Assembly: GCF_009827295.1 (NCBI RefSeq)
Contig: NZ_WTYD01000001.1
Location: 2,094,001 to 2,158,000, forward strand
Source of the DNA: Qipengyuania pelagi
Lineage (GTDB): Bacteria > Pseudomonadota > Alphaproteobacteria > Sphingomonadales > Sphingomonadaceae
Direction of reading: 5' to 3'
DNA: 64,000 nucleotides
Below the pieces are notes generated by a model. It made no database searches and was not told the DNA's origin. It saw only the letters and a list, made by a program, of their open reading frames with translations. A program made the translations under genes and the position numbers. This document shows positions 38,805 to 47,866 of this stretch, piece after piece. Every line of letters begins with the position of its first letter. Position 1 is the stretch's first letter.

Positions 38805-40337
38805 GTGAAGCCAGTGCGATATGCCTATGGATTGACCAGTGCCCTGCTTGTGGGCGGAGCCGCGATCTCTCTGGCGACCGGCTATCCTGCCGGCGCGCAG
38901 GTGGCGCAGAACGACGACAGCCGGATGGCGACCATGGTGCCGCGCGCCGGTGCCCCTGCCAGCTTCGCCGATCTGACCGCCCAGTTGCAGCCCGCCGTGG
39001 TCAACATCTCCACCCGCCAGCGGGTCGAAGTGGCGAACGCCAATCCCTTCGCGGGCACGCCGTTCGAAAACATGTTCAATCAGCGGCGCGGCAATCAGAA
39101 CCAGCCGCAATATCGCGAAGGCCAGTCGCTGGGCTCGGGCTTCATCGTCTCGGCGGACGGCTATGTCGTGACCAACAACCACGTCGTCAGCCCGCGCGGG
39201 CGCGGCACGGTGGAAGAGATCACGGTGACCATGCCCGATGGCACGGAATACGAAGCCGAACTGATCGGGACCGACGCCGAATCCGACCTCGCCGTGCTGA
39301 AGATCCAGCGCAGCGAAGCTTTCCCCTTCGTGCGCTTCGGCGATTCGACCCAAGCCCGAGTCGGTGACTGGGTGGTCGCGATCGGCAATCCCTTCGGCTT
39401 GGGTGGCACCGTGACGAGCGGCATCATCTCGAGCGTGCTGCGCACCGCCGGGACGGGTGCCTATGACCGCTATCTCCAGACCGATGCCAGCATCAACCAG
39501 GGCAATTCGGGCGGTCCGCTGTTCGACATGCAGGGCAATGTCATCGGCATCAACAACGCCATCCTGTCGCCTTCGGGCGGCAGCGTGGGCATCGGGTTCG
39601 CGATCCCGGCGGAAACCGCCGCGCCCATCGTCGCGCAATTGCGTGCGGGCGAGGAGATCGAGCGCGGCTATCTCGGCGTCAGCATCCAGCCGGTCGACAA
39701 CGACACGGCGAGCGCGGTGGGCATCGCGCGCAATCGCGGCGAGATCATCCAGGGCGTCCAGTCCGGCGAAGCGGCCGAGCGGGCGGGCATCCGCGCGGGC
39801 GACATCGTCCTCAGCGTCAATCGCCGCGAAGTGACGCCCGACCAGACGCTGTCCTTCCTCGTCGCCAATCTCGAACCGGGCACCACGGTCCCGATCGAGC
39901 TGATCCGCGACGGGCAGCGCCGCACGGTCAACGCCACGATCGGCCGCCGCCCCAGCGCCGAGGAGCTGCGCCAGCAGCAGATGTTCGAAGGCGACGATTC
40001 CGAAGAAATGCTGCCCGACGAAGGCGACGGGACGGTCGTGGAAGAGCGGCTCGGCCTCCAGGTCGTGCCGATGACTCCCGCCATCGCGCGCCAGCTTGGC
40101 CTCGGCGCGGACGTGCAGGGCCTTGCCATCGCCGGGGTCGACCAGAACTCCGACGCGGCGCGCAAGGGCCTGGCGCGGGGCGATGTCATCATCAGCGCCA
40201 ATTATCGCGAGATTTCGACAGTCGCGCAGCTCGAAGGCATCATCGCCCAGGCGCGCGGCGAGAACCGCGATGCCGTGCTGCTGCGCATCCAGCGGCGCGG
40301 ACGGCCTGCGGGTTACGTGGCGGTCCGCCTGCGCTGA
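38805..40337 (+). CDS. degP: periplasmic serine protease/chaperone DegP (HtrA)
   Basis: 510 aa from GTG 38805 (VKPVRYAYGL...), with AGGA about ten bases upstream; a TTG at 38787 is the alternative. The signal region (LTSALLVGGAAISLATGYPA) is followed by the trypsin-like domain with His (TNNHVV), Asp (ESDLAVLK) and Ser (QGNSGGPLF). Two PDZ domains follow (GYLGVSIQPVDND ..., and LGLQVVPMTPAIARQLGL ...). An LA-loop is present (NPFAGTPFENMFNQRRGNQN). It degrades or refolds misfolded envelope proteins. It is followed by a strong intrinsic terminator. Confidence 0.95.
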   Translation: MKPVRYAYGLTSALLVGGAAISLATGYPAGAQVAQNDDSRMATMVPRAGAPASFADLTAQLQPAVVNISTRQRVEVANANPFAGTPFENMFNQRRGNQNQPQYREGQSLGSGFIVSADGYVVTNNHVVSPRGRGTVEEITVTMPDGTEYEAELIGTDAESDLAVLKIQRSEAFPFVRFGDSTQARVGDWVVAIGNPFGLGGTVTSGIISSVLRTAGTGAYDRYLQTDASINQGNSGGPLFDMQGNVIGINNAILSPSGGSVGIGFAIPAETAAPIVAQLRAGEEIERGYLGVSIQPVDNDTASAVGIARNRGEIIQGVQSGEAAERAGIRAGDIVLSVNRREVTPDQTLSFLVANLEPGTTVPIELIRDGQRRTVNATIGRRPSAEELRQQQMFEGDDSEEMLPDEGDGTVVEERLGLQVVPMTPAIARQLGLGADVQGLAIAGVDQNSDAARKGLARGDVIISANYREISTVAQLEGIIAQARGENRDAVLLRIQRRGRPAGYVAVRLR

Positions 40338-40361
40338 AGCTTTCTCCGATCACCAGAAACG

Positions 40362-40393
40362 AAAAGCCCCGCCAGCAATGGCGGGGCTTTTTT
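40362..40393 (+). terminator. intrinsic terminator after degP
   Basis: AAAAGCCCCGCC (40362-40373), loop AGCAAT, GGCGGGGCTTTT and a run of six T (40388-40393). It is a strong GC stem with a U-tract 24 bases after the degP stop. With the A-run on the other side it could also terminate the convergent penicillin-binding protein transcript. Confidence 0.95.
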
Positions 40394-40431
40394 GTGGTCG
40401 AAGCCGAACGCAAGCCGACAGGAGCGCGCCG

Positions 40432-42633
40432 CTAATATTCCGTCGCTGGCGGTGACGGCGCCGGACGCGGCGGCTGCGCCGTGCCACCACCACCGGTCGC
40501 GCGCCTCAGGAAATCGTCGCTGGCGGCGGGCGGTGCACCCTCGTTCGGCTGTTGCGGCGGGCGCGCGGGCTGGCGCTGCGGGTCGGTCGCGGGAACGGCG
40601 CGGCGGCGGTCCGCCTCGCTCACGCCCGGCTCCCCCTCGACCGGGAAAGGACTGCCCTGCCCTGGTTGTGGCGCACCCCGCCCCGGCTCGATCAGATTGC
40701 CCTGCTCGTCGATGAAATAATAATCGTCGGGATCGCCGAAGAACTGCTCGTCATCGGGCTCCATCTGCCATTCGGGCAATTGCAGCTCGGTCTCGAATTC
40801 CTCGACCGGGCGGTCCTTCACCGCATAGCGCATGAAGGCGGCGAAAGCCTGTGCCGGGGCGCGGCCACCCTGAAGGCTGGCGACCCGCGCATTGTCGTCG
40901 CGCCCCATCCACACGCCCGTCGTCACCCCGCTCGAAAAGCCGACGAAATAGCCGTCCTTGTTCGAATTGGTCGTGCCCGTCTTGCCCGCCACCGGACGCC
41001 CGATCTGGGCCGCGCGGCCGGTGCCGGTGTTGACCGCCGTCTGCAACAGGTCGGTGATCCCCGCCGCGACGTAGTCGGGCACCAGCTGGACGGGCTCCTT
41101 CCTTTCGTGCTGATAGAGAAGCTCGCCGTCCGAAGTGGTGACTTTCAAAATCCCGTAGGGTTCGACCGACTGCCCTCCCTCCGACACTGCCGCGAAGGCG
41201 CGCGTCATGTCGATCAGGCGCACTTCGGACGTGCCCAGCACCATCGAGGGATAGGTCGAGATCGGGGTGGTGATCCCGAATCGGCGCGCCATGCTCGACA
41301 CCGTGCCGAAGCCGACCTCATTGCCGAGCTGCGCCGCGACCGTGTTCTTGGAATAGGCGAAGGCGGATCTCAGATCCATTTCGCCCGCATAGCCGCCGCC
41401 CGAATTGCGCGGGCTCCACCCGTCGATCGTGACCGGCGTATCGACCACGCGATCGTCGGGCGTGTATCCGGCTTCGAGCGCGGCGAGATAGACGAACAGC
41501 TTCCAGGACGATCCCGGCTGGCGCACCGCATCGGTCGCGCGGTTGTAATTCGTCTCGACGTAATCGGTCCCGCCCACCAGCGCGAGCACCGCCCCGTCGC
41601 GGTCCAGGCTGACGAGGGCGCCCTGCGCGCCTTCGGGCGTGTTGGCCTTGATCGACGCGGTGGCGGCACGCTGCATTCCGGTGTCGAGCGTGGTCCACAC
41701 CTCGATCGGCTCGAACGTTTCGGGCAAAAGCAGGTCGAGCTGCGGCAATGCCCAGTCGGTGAAATAGCGCACCGAATTCTGCCCGGTCTCTTCCTTCAGC
41801 TTAACCGCGGAAGGATCGATGGTGACGCTGTCGGCGATGCGGCCCTGCTCCTTCATCAGGCGCAGCACCACGCCCGCGCGGTTGACGGCGGCATCGACAT
41901 CGGCGGTGGGGGAATAGCGGCTCGGCGCCTTGACCAGACCGGCGATGATCGCGGCTTCCGCCACGCTGAGGTCGGTCGCGGGATGGCTGAAGAATTTGCG
42001 GCTGGCGCTGTCGATCCCGTAAGCGCCGCCGCCGAAATAGACCTTGTTCAGATAAAGCTCGAGGATCTGTTCCTTCGAGAACTTCCATTCCAGCGCCATC
42101 GCCAGCACCGCCTCGCGCAGTTTGCGGTCGAGCGTGCGGTTTGAATTGAGGAAGACGTTGCGCGCCAATTGCTGCGTGATGGTGGATGTGCCGCCGATCC
42201 GGTCGTCCCCGGTCACGCCTTCGATGATCGCCCCCGTCAGGCGCACCGGATCAATCCCCCAATGCGAATGGAAGCGGCGATCCTCGACCGAGATCATCGC
42301 ATCCTTCATCACCTGCGGGATTTCGCCGGAATCGAGCCATTCGCCAAAGCTCGGTCCCAATTCGACGATCTCACTCCCGTCGCGTGCGCGCACCACGATG
42401 GTCTGGCCGACCTGCGTGGCCTGCAATTGATAGTAGCTGGGAAGCGACCGCGCGGCGAAGGCAACGGCAAGCCCGGCGAAAAGCACCACGAGCAGGGCGG
42501 CCATCGCCCCGCCGATCGCCAGGCGCCGCACCCATTTGGCAAAGCCGCCGCGCTCTTCCTGCGCCTTCTTGGCCGCCGCCGCGCGATTGCTCGCACCGCT
42601 TCTTCCGCGTCGGCTATCGCTGCGTTTCGCCAA
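40432..42633 (-). CDS. class A penicillin-binding protein (PBP1A family)
   Basis: 733 aa. A basic cytosolic tail (AKRSDSRRGRSGASNRAAAA) and one transmembrane helix (AIGGAMAALLVVLFAGLAVA) lead into glycosyltransferase family 51. There the catalytic Glu is in ISVEDRRFHSHWG, with GTSTITQQLARN and LYLNKVYFGGGAYGI. The transpeptidase has SSWKLF (S-x-x-K), YSKNTV (S-x-N) and KTGTTNS. A long disordered Pro/Gln-rich C-terminus follows. It polymerises and crosslinks peptidoglycan. The start is TTG 42633, with no closer ATG in the family context. It is convergent with degP, separated by the terminator. Confidence 0.93.
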   Translation of the reverse strand: MAKRSDSRRGRSGASNRAAAAKKAQEERGGFAKWVRRLAIGGAMAALLVVLFAGLAVAFAARSLPSYYQLQATQVGQTIVVRARDGSEIVELGPSFGEWLDSGEIPQVMKDAMISVEDRRFHSHWGIDPVRLTGAIIEGVTGDDRIGGTSTITQQLARNVFLNSNRTLDRKLREAVLAMALEWKFSKEQILELYLNKVYFGGGAYGIDSASRKFFSHPATDLSVAEAAIIAGLVKAPSRYSPTADVDAAVNRAGVVLRLMKEQGRIADSVTIDPSAVKLKEETGQNSVRYFTDWALPQLDLLLPETFEPIEVWTTLDTGMQRAATASIKANTPEGAQGALVSLDRDGAVLALVGGTDYVETNYNRATDAVRQPGSSWKLFVYLAALEAGYTPDDRVVDTPVTIDGWSPRNSGGGYAGEMDLRSAFAYSKNTVAAQLGNEVGFGTVSSMARRFGITTPISTYPSMVLGTSEVRLIDMTRAFAAVSEGGQSVEPYGILKVTTSDGELLYQHERKEPVQLVPDYVAAGITDLLQTAVNTGTGRAAQIGRPVAGKTGTTNSNKDGYFVGFSSGVTTGVWMGRDDNARVASLQGGRAPAQAFAAFMRYAVKDRPVEEFETELQLPEWQMEPDDEQFFGDPDDYYFIDEQGNLIEPGRGAPQPGQGSPFPVEGEPGVSEADRRRAVPATDPQRQPARPPQQPNEGAPPAASDDFLRRATGGGGTAQPPRPAPSPPATEY

Positions 42634-42728
42634 ATTCCGTCACCCGTCCTTGCCTGCGATCGGCATGCATAGGCGAGTTGTAACTTTCCGTGAACGCCTA
42701 TCTTTCGGCGCACATATGTGCGGAAAGA

Positions 42729-43127
42729 TCAGTCCTCGGGCTCGAATTCCAGCGAGGCGCTGTTGATGCAATAACGCAGGCCATCCGGTCCCGGTCCGTC
42801 AGGGAAGACATGGCCGAGATGGCTCTCGCACTTGGCGCAGATCACTTCGGTGCGGCGCATTCCCAGACTGGTGTCGGTATGCTCCTCGACCGCATCGCCA
42901 TCGGCGGGCGCGGTGAAGCTGGGCCAGCCCGAGCCGCTGTCGTATTTGTCCTCGCTTTCGAAGACGAGCTGGCCACAGGCGGCGCAGTGATATTCGCCTG
43001 CCTGCTTGTTCTTCTCGTATTTGCCGGTGAAGGCCCGCTCCGTCCCCGCCTCGCGCAAGATGTGATACTGCTCGGGCGAAAGCTTCTCGCGCCATTCGGC
43101 GTCGGTGAGGGTGAGTTTGTCGGTCAT
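42729..43127 (-). CDS. msrB: peptide-methionine (R)-S-oxide reductase
   Basis: 132 aa. The motifs [20 protein letters not shown] and [20 protein letters not shown] give two CxxC zinc pairs. [18 protein letters not shown] holds the catalytic Cys. It reduces methionine-R-sulfoxide, complementing MsrA at 28314. Start ATG 43127 with AAGGAG ten bases upstream. No redox partners are adjacent. It is followed on the same strand, after a gap, by the PBP gene. Confidence 0.95.
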   Translation of the reverse strand: MTDKLTLTDAEWREKLSPEQYHILREAGTERAFTGKYEKNKQAGEYHCAACGQLVFESEDKYDSGSGWPSFTAPADGDAVEEHTDTSLGMRRTEVICAKCESHLGHVFPDGPGPDGLRYCINSASLEFEPED

Positions 43128-43277
43128 GAAGAAGGTGCTCCTTGCCCCTATAACCGACGAGAAAGCCCTCGGTTTCCGCAGCACCGACAATCCCCAAAAC
43201 GGTCCGCGACCAGCGGACCGCAAGCGCGACCGCGCGCCCGCAGGCGCCCGACCGAAGGGAGGAACAGCGCCGAGGAG

Positions 43278-43297
43278 GAACCGGCGGAGGCCGGTTC
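43278..43297 (-). terminator. 8-bp hairpin downstream of the GST gene
   Basis: GAACCGGC (43278-43285), loop GGAG (43286-43289), GCCGGTTC (43290-43297). It lies ten bases past the stop of the glutathione transferase-like gene on the minus strand. No clear U-tract, so termination is only probable. Confidence 0.45.
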
Positions 43298-43307
43298 GCT
43301 CACAAAT

Positions 43308-43979
43308 TCACCCATCCACCATCGCATAATGCGAGGGTGGATGTATCCCCTCCATTTTCTCGGCGAGCAGGGGCCGGAAGCTCGGGCGGCTCTTGAACAC
43401 GGCGTACCAGCCGCGCGCCTGATCGTGGCCGCGCCAGTCGATCCCGCCGAGATAATCCGCGACCGAGACCTGCGCGGCGGCGGCGAGGTCCGCCAGGCTC
43501 ATCGTCGAGCCGGCCAGCCAGCTGCGATTGTCCACCAGCCAGTCGATATAATCGAGATGGCCGTGCGCGCGCTTCATCGCTTCGCGCAGCACGCGTCCGT
43601 CGGGCGGCTGGCGCAGCACGAGGCGCTTGGTCATCTTCTCATGCAGCAGCGGCGCGACCACGTCGGCGTGGAAATTCTCCTCGAACAGGGCGACCAGCCG
43701 CCGCGTCTCGGCCCGCGCCAGCGCGCTGCCCGCCAGCATGGGCGATCGCTCCACCGTCTCTTCGAGATATTCGCAGATCGCCCGGCTATCGCACAGGGCG
43801 ATGTTGCGCGCCTTGTCCTCCAGCACGGGCACGCGGCCCGCATCGTTCAGGCGCCACAGATCGTCGCCCTCGTCCCACGGGCGGCGTTGCACCAGATCGT
43901 AGGCGATGGATTTCTCGCCGAGCAGGATGCGAACCTTGCGGCTGAACGGGCAGAGGGGGAATTGGTGGAGCGTCCACAT
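43308..43979 (-). CDS. glutathione S-transferase family protein
   Basis: 223 aa. The N-terminal thioredoxin-fold domain is MWTLHQFPLCPFSRKVRILL, whose C-P-F-S motif supplies the catalytic Cys or Ser and the cis-Pro site (GRVPVLEDKARNIALCDSRA); ICEYLEE follows. The C-terminal helical domain includes LDYIDWLVDNRSWLAGSTMSLADLAAA, where the N-capping S-x-A-D box is visible. ATG 43979 is preferred over an upstream in-frame start (MRQGG). It probably conjugates glutathione or reduces disulfides and is unassigned to a class. It stands alone, with divergence from no close partner. Confidence 0.88.
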   Translation of the reverse strand: MWTLHQFPLCPFSRKVRILLGEKSIAYDLVQRRPWDEGDDLWRLNDAGRVPVLEDKARNIALCDSRAICEYLEETVERSPMLAGSALARAETRRLVALFEENFHADVVAPLLHEKMTKRLVLRQPPDGRVLREAMKRAHGHLDYIDWLVDNRSWLAGSTMSLADLAAAAQVSVADYLGGIDWRGHDQARGWYAVFKSRPSFRPLLAEKMEGIHPPSHYAMVDG

Positions 43980-44050
43980 GGCGCACCCGCCTTGCCGCAA
44001 CCGCGCGCGTTAATCCACAGCAGAGCGGGGGCAGCCGAAAATTCTTTGGG

Positions 44051-44539
44051 CTATTCGCGCGGCAGGCTGCCTTCGACCCGTTCCTCGATCTGGAGAAAGG
44101 CATCGCGAAGGGCCGGGATCAGCGCGGCGATCCCATCGCTGGCATCGGCCATCCGGTCCATCGTGCGCGGCAGATCGCGCGCCATGCGCTGCGCCACCTC
44201 GCCCGCGCGCGGGCTCATCCTGCGCAGCGTCAGATCGGGGTCGACCGGACGGCGCGGCAGGTCCGCGACATCGGCGGTGGCTTCGGCCAGCGGCTCGATC
44301 AGCGGGGCGAGCGGAAGGTCGAGGAGGATTTCCGACAGGACGGACACCGTCGCCGCGATCTCGTCCTGCGTGGCGGGATCGGACAATCGCTCGGCCAGGC
44401 CGCCCAACGCGGCTTCGGCAGGCGGGGTAGGCGCATCGAAATCCGGCAGGACTATCGCACCGTTTGTCTGGCCATCGGTCTGCGCGGCCAACGGCGCGGC
44501 GAGAACGAAAAACGGCAGGGAGAACAGAATCTTGCGCAT
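44051..44539 (-). CDS. uncharacterised secreted protein (162 aa)
   Basis: A signal peptide (MRKILFSLPFFVLAAPLAAQ) is followed by an acidic, Ala/Leu-rich helical body (AEAALGGLAERLSDPATQDE, SVLSEILLDLPLAPLIEPLA, QRMARDLPRTMDRMADASDG, LRDAFLQIEERVEGSLPRE). No family was recognised with certainty. The regular amphipathic helices suggest a periplasmic helical protein. Its 3' end lies 71 bases from the GST gene on the same strand. Codon use and the clean signal peptide support it as real. Confidence 0.7.
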   Translation of the reverse strand: MRKILFSLPFFVLAAPLAAQTDGQTNGAIVLPDFDAPTPPAEAALGGLAERLSDPATQDEIAATVSVLSEILLDLPLAPLIEPLAEATADVADLPRRPVDPDLTLRRMSPRAGEVAQRMARDLPRTMDRMADASDGIAALIPALRDAFLQIEERVEGSLPRE

Positions 44540-44611
44540 GACGATGATCTCGATGGTTTGGTGGATCGCCCCTGCTACGCGCGAAGGGGTGAACCCATGC
44601 TGACGCGCCCG

Positions 44612-45001
44612 TCAGACGCCGGACAGGTCCAGCAATTGGAGGCAGGCCGGCATCACCGCGGCCAGCGCATCCGGGCCGCCGCGCACCAGCTCCTGCGTTT
44701 CGCGCATCGCGAGGCCGGTCACGTAATCGCGCGAGAAACGCGGGTCTTCCATCAACCCGGCCATGAAGCGCACGAAGAATTCCTTCCCGCGCGGGTCCAT
44801 CGCCGGAAAAGCGAGCGCGGCCGGATCGCCCGCCTGCTGCCCCTGTGCGGTGATCGCAAAGGCGACGCCGCAGCGCAGCCCGGTCTTCTGCTGAAGCGAG
44901 ATCTGCGGCATTGGCGGGGCCTGCTGCGGAGATGGCTGGGGCGAACTCTGCGCGGCGAAGAGGAGCGATGCGGCGGCGGCGGAAGCGAGAAGCGATGTCA
45001 T
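44612..45001 (-). CDS. uncharacterised secreted protein (129 aa)
   Basis: A signal peptide (MTSLLASAAAASLLFAAQ) is followed by a Pro/Gln-rich linker (SSPQPSPQQAPPMPQISLQQ), then KTGLRCGVAFAITAQGQQAG, FFVRFMAGLMEDPRFSRDYV, TGLAMRETQELVRGG and MPACLQLLDLSGV. Two cysteines could form a disulfide. No family was recognised. It is divergent from frmA with 121 bases between, so it has its own promoter there. It is 72 bases upstream of the preceding secreted gene on the same strand. Confidence 0.65.
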   Translation of the reverse strand: MTSLLASAAAASLLFAAQSSPQPSPQQAPPMPQISLQQKTGLRCGVAFAITAQGQQAGDPAALAFPAMDPRGKEFFVRFMAGLMEDPRFSRDYVTGLAMRETQELVRGGPDALAAVMPACLQLLDLSGV

Positions 45002-45122
45002 GCCTCTCCCCTACCCGCCGCACGATGAACCGCCAACGACAAGCGGCGCGGCGATGCGGGCCTCCATTGCCCCCGGCCGCCATCCCGCCTAGGTCCGGGG
45101 CGAAACAGGAGATCCCACGCTC

Positions 45123-46232
45123 ATGAAAACCCGCGCCGCCGTCGCCTTCGAAGCCAAGCAACCGCTCGAAATCGTCGAACTCGATCTCGAAGGGCCGAAG
45201 GCCGGCGAGGTCCTGATCGAGATCATGGCGACCGGCATCTGCCACACCGACGCCTATACGCTGGACGGGTTGGACAGCGAAGGGCTGTTCCCCAGCGTGC
45301 TTGGCCATGAGGGCGCAGGCATCGTGCGCGAAGTGGGTGCGGGCGTCACCAGCGTGGTGCCGGGCGATCACGTCATCCCGCTCTACACGCCCGAATGCCG
45401 CCAGTGCAAAATGTGCCTCAGCGGCAAGACCAATCTTTGCAGCGCCATCCGCGAAACGCAGGGCAAGGGCCTGATGCCCGACGGGACGACGCGCTTCAGC
45501 TATAACGGCAAGCCGATCTATCACTATATGGGCTGTTCGACCTTTTCGAACTTCACCGTCCTCCCTGAAATCGCGGTCGCCAAGATTCGCGAGGACGCGC
45601 CCTTCCACACCGCCTGCTATGTCGGCTGCGGGGTGACGACGGGCGTCGGTGCGGTGGTCAACACGGCGCAGGTCAAGCCGGGCGACAATGTCGTCGTGTT
45701 CGGACTGGGCGGCATCGGGCTGAACGTGATCCAGGGCGCCAAGATGGCGGGCGCCGACCGGATCGTGGGCGTCGACATCAACAACGACAAGAAGACCTGG
45801 GGCGAACATTTCGGGATGACCGATTTCGTCAATCCCAAGGAGGTCGACGACGTGGTCGGCACGCTCGTCGCCATGCTCGACGGCGGGGCGGATTACAGCT
45901 TCGACTGCACCGGGAACACCAATGTCATGCGACAGGCGCTCGAATGCTGCCACAAAGGCTGGGGTACCAGCATCGTGATCGGCGTGGCCGAAGCGGGCAA
46001 GACGATCGAGACCCGGCCCTTCCAGCTGGTAACGGGCCGCAACTGGCGCGGCACCGCGTTCGGCGGCGCCAAGGGCCGGACCGACGTGCCCAAGATCGTG
46101 GACTGGTATATGGACGGCAAGATCCAGATCGATCCGATGATTACCCATGTCCTGAAACTGGAAGAGATCAACAAGGGCTTCGATCTGATGCATGCGGGCG
46201 AAAGCATCCGCAGCGTCGTGGTGTTCGACTGA
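45123..46232 (+). CDS. frmA: S-(hydroxymethyl)glutathione dehydrogenase / class III alcohol dehydrogenase
   Basis: 369 aa zinc-dependent ADH. The catalytic zinc ligand is Cys in [14 protein letters not shown] with HEGAG; the structural zinc site is [18 protein letters not shown] binding is seen in [16 protein letters not shown] and VGVDINNDK, and the glutathione-specific features include [20 protein letters not shown] and [13 protein letters not shown]. It oxidises hydroxymethylglutathione formed from formaldehyde to formylglutathione. AGGAG at 45107-45111. It heads the operon with cupin, VOC and fghA genes; its stop overlaps the cupin start (TGATG). Confidence 0.95.
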   Translation: MKTRAAVAFEAKQPLEIVELDLEGPKAGEVLIEIMATGICHTDAYTLDGLDSEGLFPSVLGHEGAGIVREVGAGVTSVVPGDHVIPLYTPECRQCKMCLSGKTNLCSAIRETQGKGLMPDGTTRFSYNGKPIYHYMGCSTFSNFTVLPEIAVAKIREDAPFHTACYVGCGVTTGVGAVVNTAQVKPGDNVVVFGLGGIGLNVIQGAKMAGADRIVGVDINNDKKTWGEHFGMTDFVNPKEVDDVVGTLVAMLDGGADYSFDCTGNTNVMRQALECCHKGWGTSIVIGVAEAGKTIETRPFQLVTGRNWRGTAFGGAKGRTDVPKIVDWYMDGKIQIDPMITHVLKLEEINKGFDLMHAGESIRSVVVFD

Positions 46233-46585
46233 TGGGAGCCAAGGTTTCGCTGGCGGACAAGTTCGCGGGTTTCAGCGAGACCTGGGCGCCGCGCATCGTC
46301 GCTCGCTATGAAGGGCACGAGGTCCGCATCGCGCGGCTCGACGGAGAATTTCACTGGCATGCGCACGATCACGACGAAGTGTTCCTGTGCCTCGAAGGCA
46401 CGCTCGACGTCGAATTCCGTGACCGGACGGAGACGCTGGAGCCGGGCGAGTTACTGCTGATCGAAAAGGGCGCGGAACACCGCCCGGTCGCCGCGCGCGG
46501 CGAGGTCAAGCTGCTTATGCTGGACCCCGCCGGATCGCCCAATACCGGCGATCACGAAACCGCCACCGTCGCGGTCGATGCCTGA
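46232..46585 (+). CDS. cupin-domain protein in the formaldehyde operon
   Basis: 117 aa single cupin. EFHWHAHDHDEVFLCLEGTL is motif 1 (His-x-His ... Glu ligands), and LEPGELLLIEKGAEHRPVAA is motif 2 with the last His. A metal-dependent isomerase, hydrolase or sensor role is possible. It is translationally coupled to frmA by the shared A of TGATG and sits before a VOC gene and fghA, so it should act in or around glutathione-dependent aldehyde detoxification. The precise reaction is unknown. Confidence 0.85.
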   Translation: MGAKVSLADKFAGFSETWAPRIVARYEGHEVRIARLDGEFHWHAHDHDEVFLCLEGTLDVEFRDRTETLEPGELLLIEKGAEHRPVAARGEVKLLMLDPAGSPNTGDHETATVAVDA

Positions 46586-46611
46586 TTCACAAGCTCAAGA
46601 GGAGAGACTTT

Positions 46612-47007
46612 ATGTTCAATCACATCATGATCGGCACCAACGACATCGAGAAGTCGAAGGCGTTCTACGAAAAGGTCCTCGCCGTGCTCGGTGGGCGGGG
46701 TGCGATCGACAACACCAGCGCCAGCGGCCACCAGCGCGCGATCTTCATTCATGACGGCAACACCTTCATGCTAACCCAGCCGATCGACGGCGAGGCGGCG
46801 ACCTGTGCCAACGGGATGACCATCGGCTTCAAGTGCAATTCGCCCGAGCAGGTGAAGGAATTGCACGATGTGGCGGTCGCAAACGGCGCGACCAGCATCG
46901 AAGGCCCTCCCGGACCGCGCGATGCCGGACAGCTGGGCATTATGCACCTGTCCTATTTCCGCGATCTCGACGGGCACAAGATTTGCGGCATCCACCGCGA
47001 GGCCTGA
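46612..47007 (+). CDS. VOC-superfamily (glyoxalase/bleomycin-resistance-like) protein
   Basis: 131 aa. Two beta-alpha-beta-beta-beta modules: MFNHIMIGTNDIEKSKAFYE (first metal His), AIFIHDGNTFMLTQPIDGEA, NGMTIGFKCNSPEQVKELHD and IMHLSYFRDLDGHKICGIHR. This form recurs with frmA/fghA in alphaproteobacteria and is often named lactoylglutathione-lyase-like. It may process glutathione adducts. GAGGAG lies seven bases upstream of ATG 46612. It is third in the operon, five bases before fghA. Confidence 0.88.
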   Translation: MFNHIMIGTNDIEKSKAFYEKVLAVLGGRGAIDNTSASGHQRAIFIHDGNTFMLTQPIDGEAATCANGMTIGFKCNSPEQVKELHDVAVANGATSIEGPPGPRDAGQLGIMHLSYFRDLDGHKICGIHREA

Positions 47008-47012
47008 GCTTG

Positions 47013-47849
47013 ATGGAAATTCTGAGCCAAAATCGCTCGCACGGGGGCGTGCAGGGCGTCTATTCGCACGCTTCGCAGGAAACGGGGACCGAGATGACAT
47101 TCTCGGTCTTTGTGCCCCCTCACGAGACTGGCGCGAAGCTGCCGGTGCTGTGGTATCTTTCGGGCCTGACCTGCACCCACGCCAACGTCACCGAGAAGGG
47201 CGAATATCGCGCGGCCTGCGCGGGGCACGGCATCGTCTTCGTCGCGCCGGATACGAGCCCGCGCGGGGACGACGTGCCCGATGCGGAGGGCGAATACGAT
47301 TTCGGCAAGGGTGCGGGCTTCTATGTCGATGCGACCGAAGAGCCTTGGGCGAAGACTTACCGGATGCGCAGCTATATCGAGCGGGAACTGCCCGATCTGA
47401 TCGCGGCGGAATTTCCGGTCGATATGCAGCGCCAGGCGATCACCGGCCATTCCATGGGCGGCCACGGCGCGCTGACGATCGGATTGCGCAATCCGAACCG
47501 CTTCCGCTCGATCAGCGCATTCTCTCCCATCGTCGCGCCGAGCCGCGTGGCGTGGGGGGAAAAGGCGCTGGGCCGCTATCTCGGCGACAATCGGGATTCG
47601 TGGCGCGAATACGACGCGGTCGCCCTGATCGAGGACGGCGCGCGGCACGACCACATTCTGGTCGATCAGGGCACGGCGGACGATTTCCTCGAAGACCAGC
47701 TCAAGACGGGCGCGCTGGCGATGGCCTGCGCGAAGGCCGGGATGGAGCCGGTGATCCGAATGCAGGAGGGATACGACCACTCCTATTATTTCATCTCCAC
47801 CTTCCTTGGCGAGCATGTCGCCTGGCATGGCGAGCGCCTACGCGGCTAG
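47013..47849 (+). CDS. fghA: S-formylglutathione hydrolase
   Basis: 278 aa esterase-D family. The serine nucleophile is in AITGHSMGGHGALTIGLRNP. The oxyanion and loop motifs YLSGLTCTHANVTEKGEYRA and VFVAPDTSPRGDDVPD, and the C-terminal EGYDHSYYFISTF (catalytic His), are all characteristic. It hydrolyses S-formylglutathione to formate and glutathione, completing the frmA pathway. ATG 47013 follows the VOC gene stop by five bases. It is the last gene of this operon; the membrane protein at 47867 is separate but close. Confidence 0.95.
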   Translation: MEILSQNRSHGGVQGVYSHASQETGTEMTFSVFVPPHETGAKLPVLWYLSGLTCTHANVTEKGEYRAACAGHGIVFVAPDTSPRGDDVPDAEGEYDFGKGAGFYVDATEEPWAKTYRMRSYIERELPDLIAAEFPVDMQRQAITGHSMGGHGALTIGLRNPNRFRSISAFSPIVAPSRVAWGEKALGRYLGDNRDSWREYDAVALIEDGARHDHILVDQGTADDFLEDQLKTGALAMACAKAGMEPVIRMQEGYDHSYYFISTFLGEHVAWHGERLRG

Positions 47850-47866
47850 GCCGCCCGATCGATACG

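Noticed and set aside
44010..46193. 727-codon minus-strand frame opposite frmA
   Set aside because: It is the high-GC mirror of frmA and its neighbours; the plus-strand protein has clear zinc and NAD motifs.
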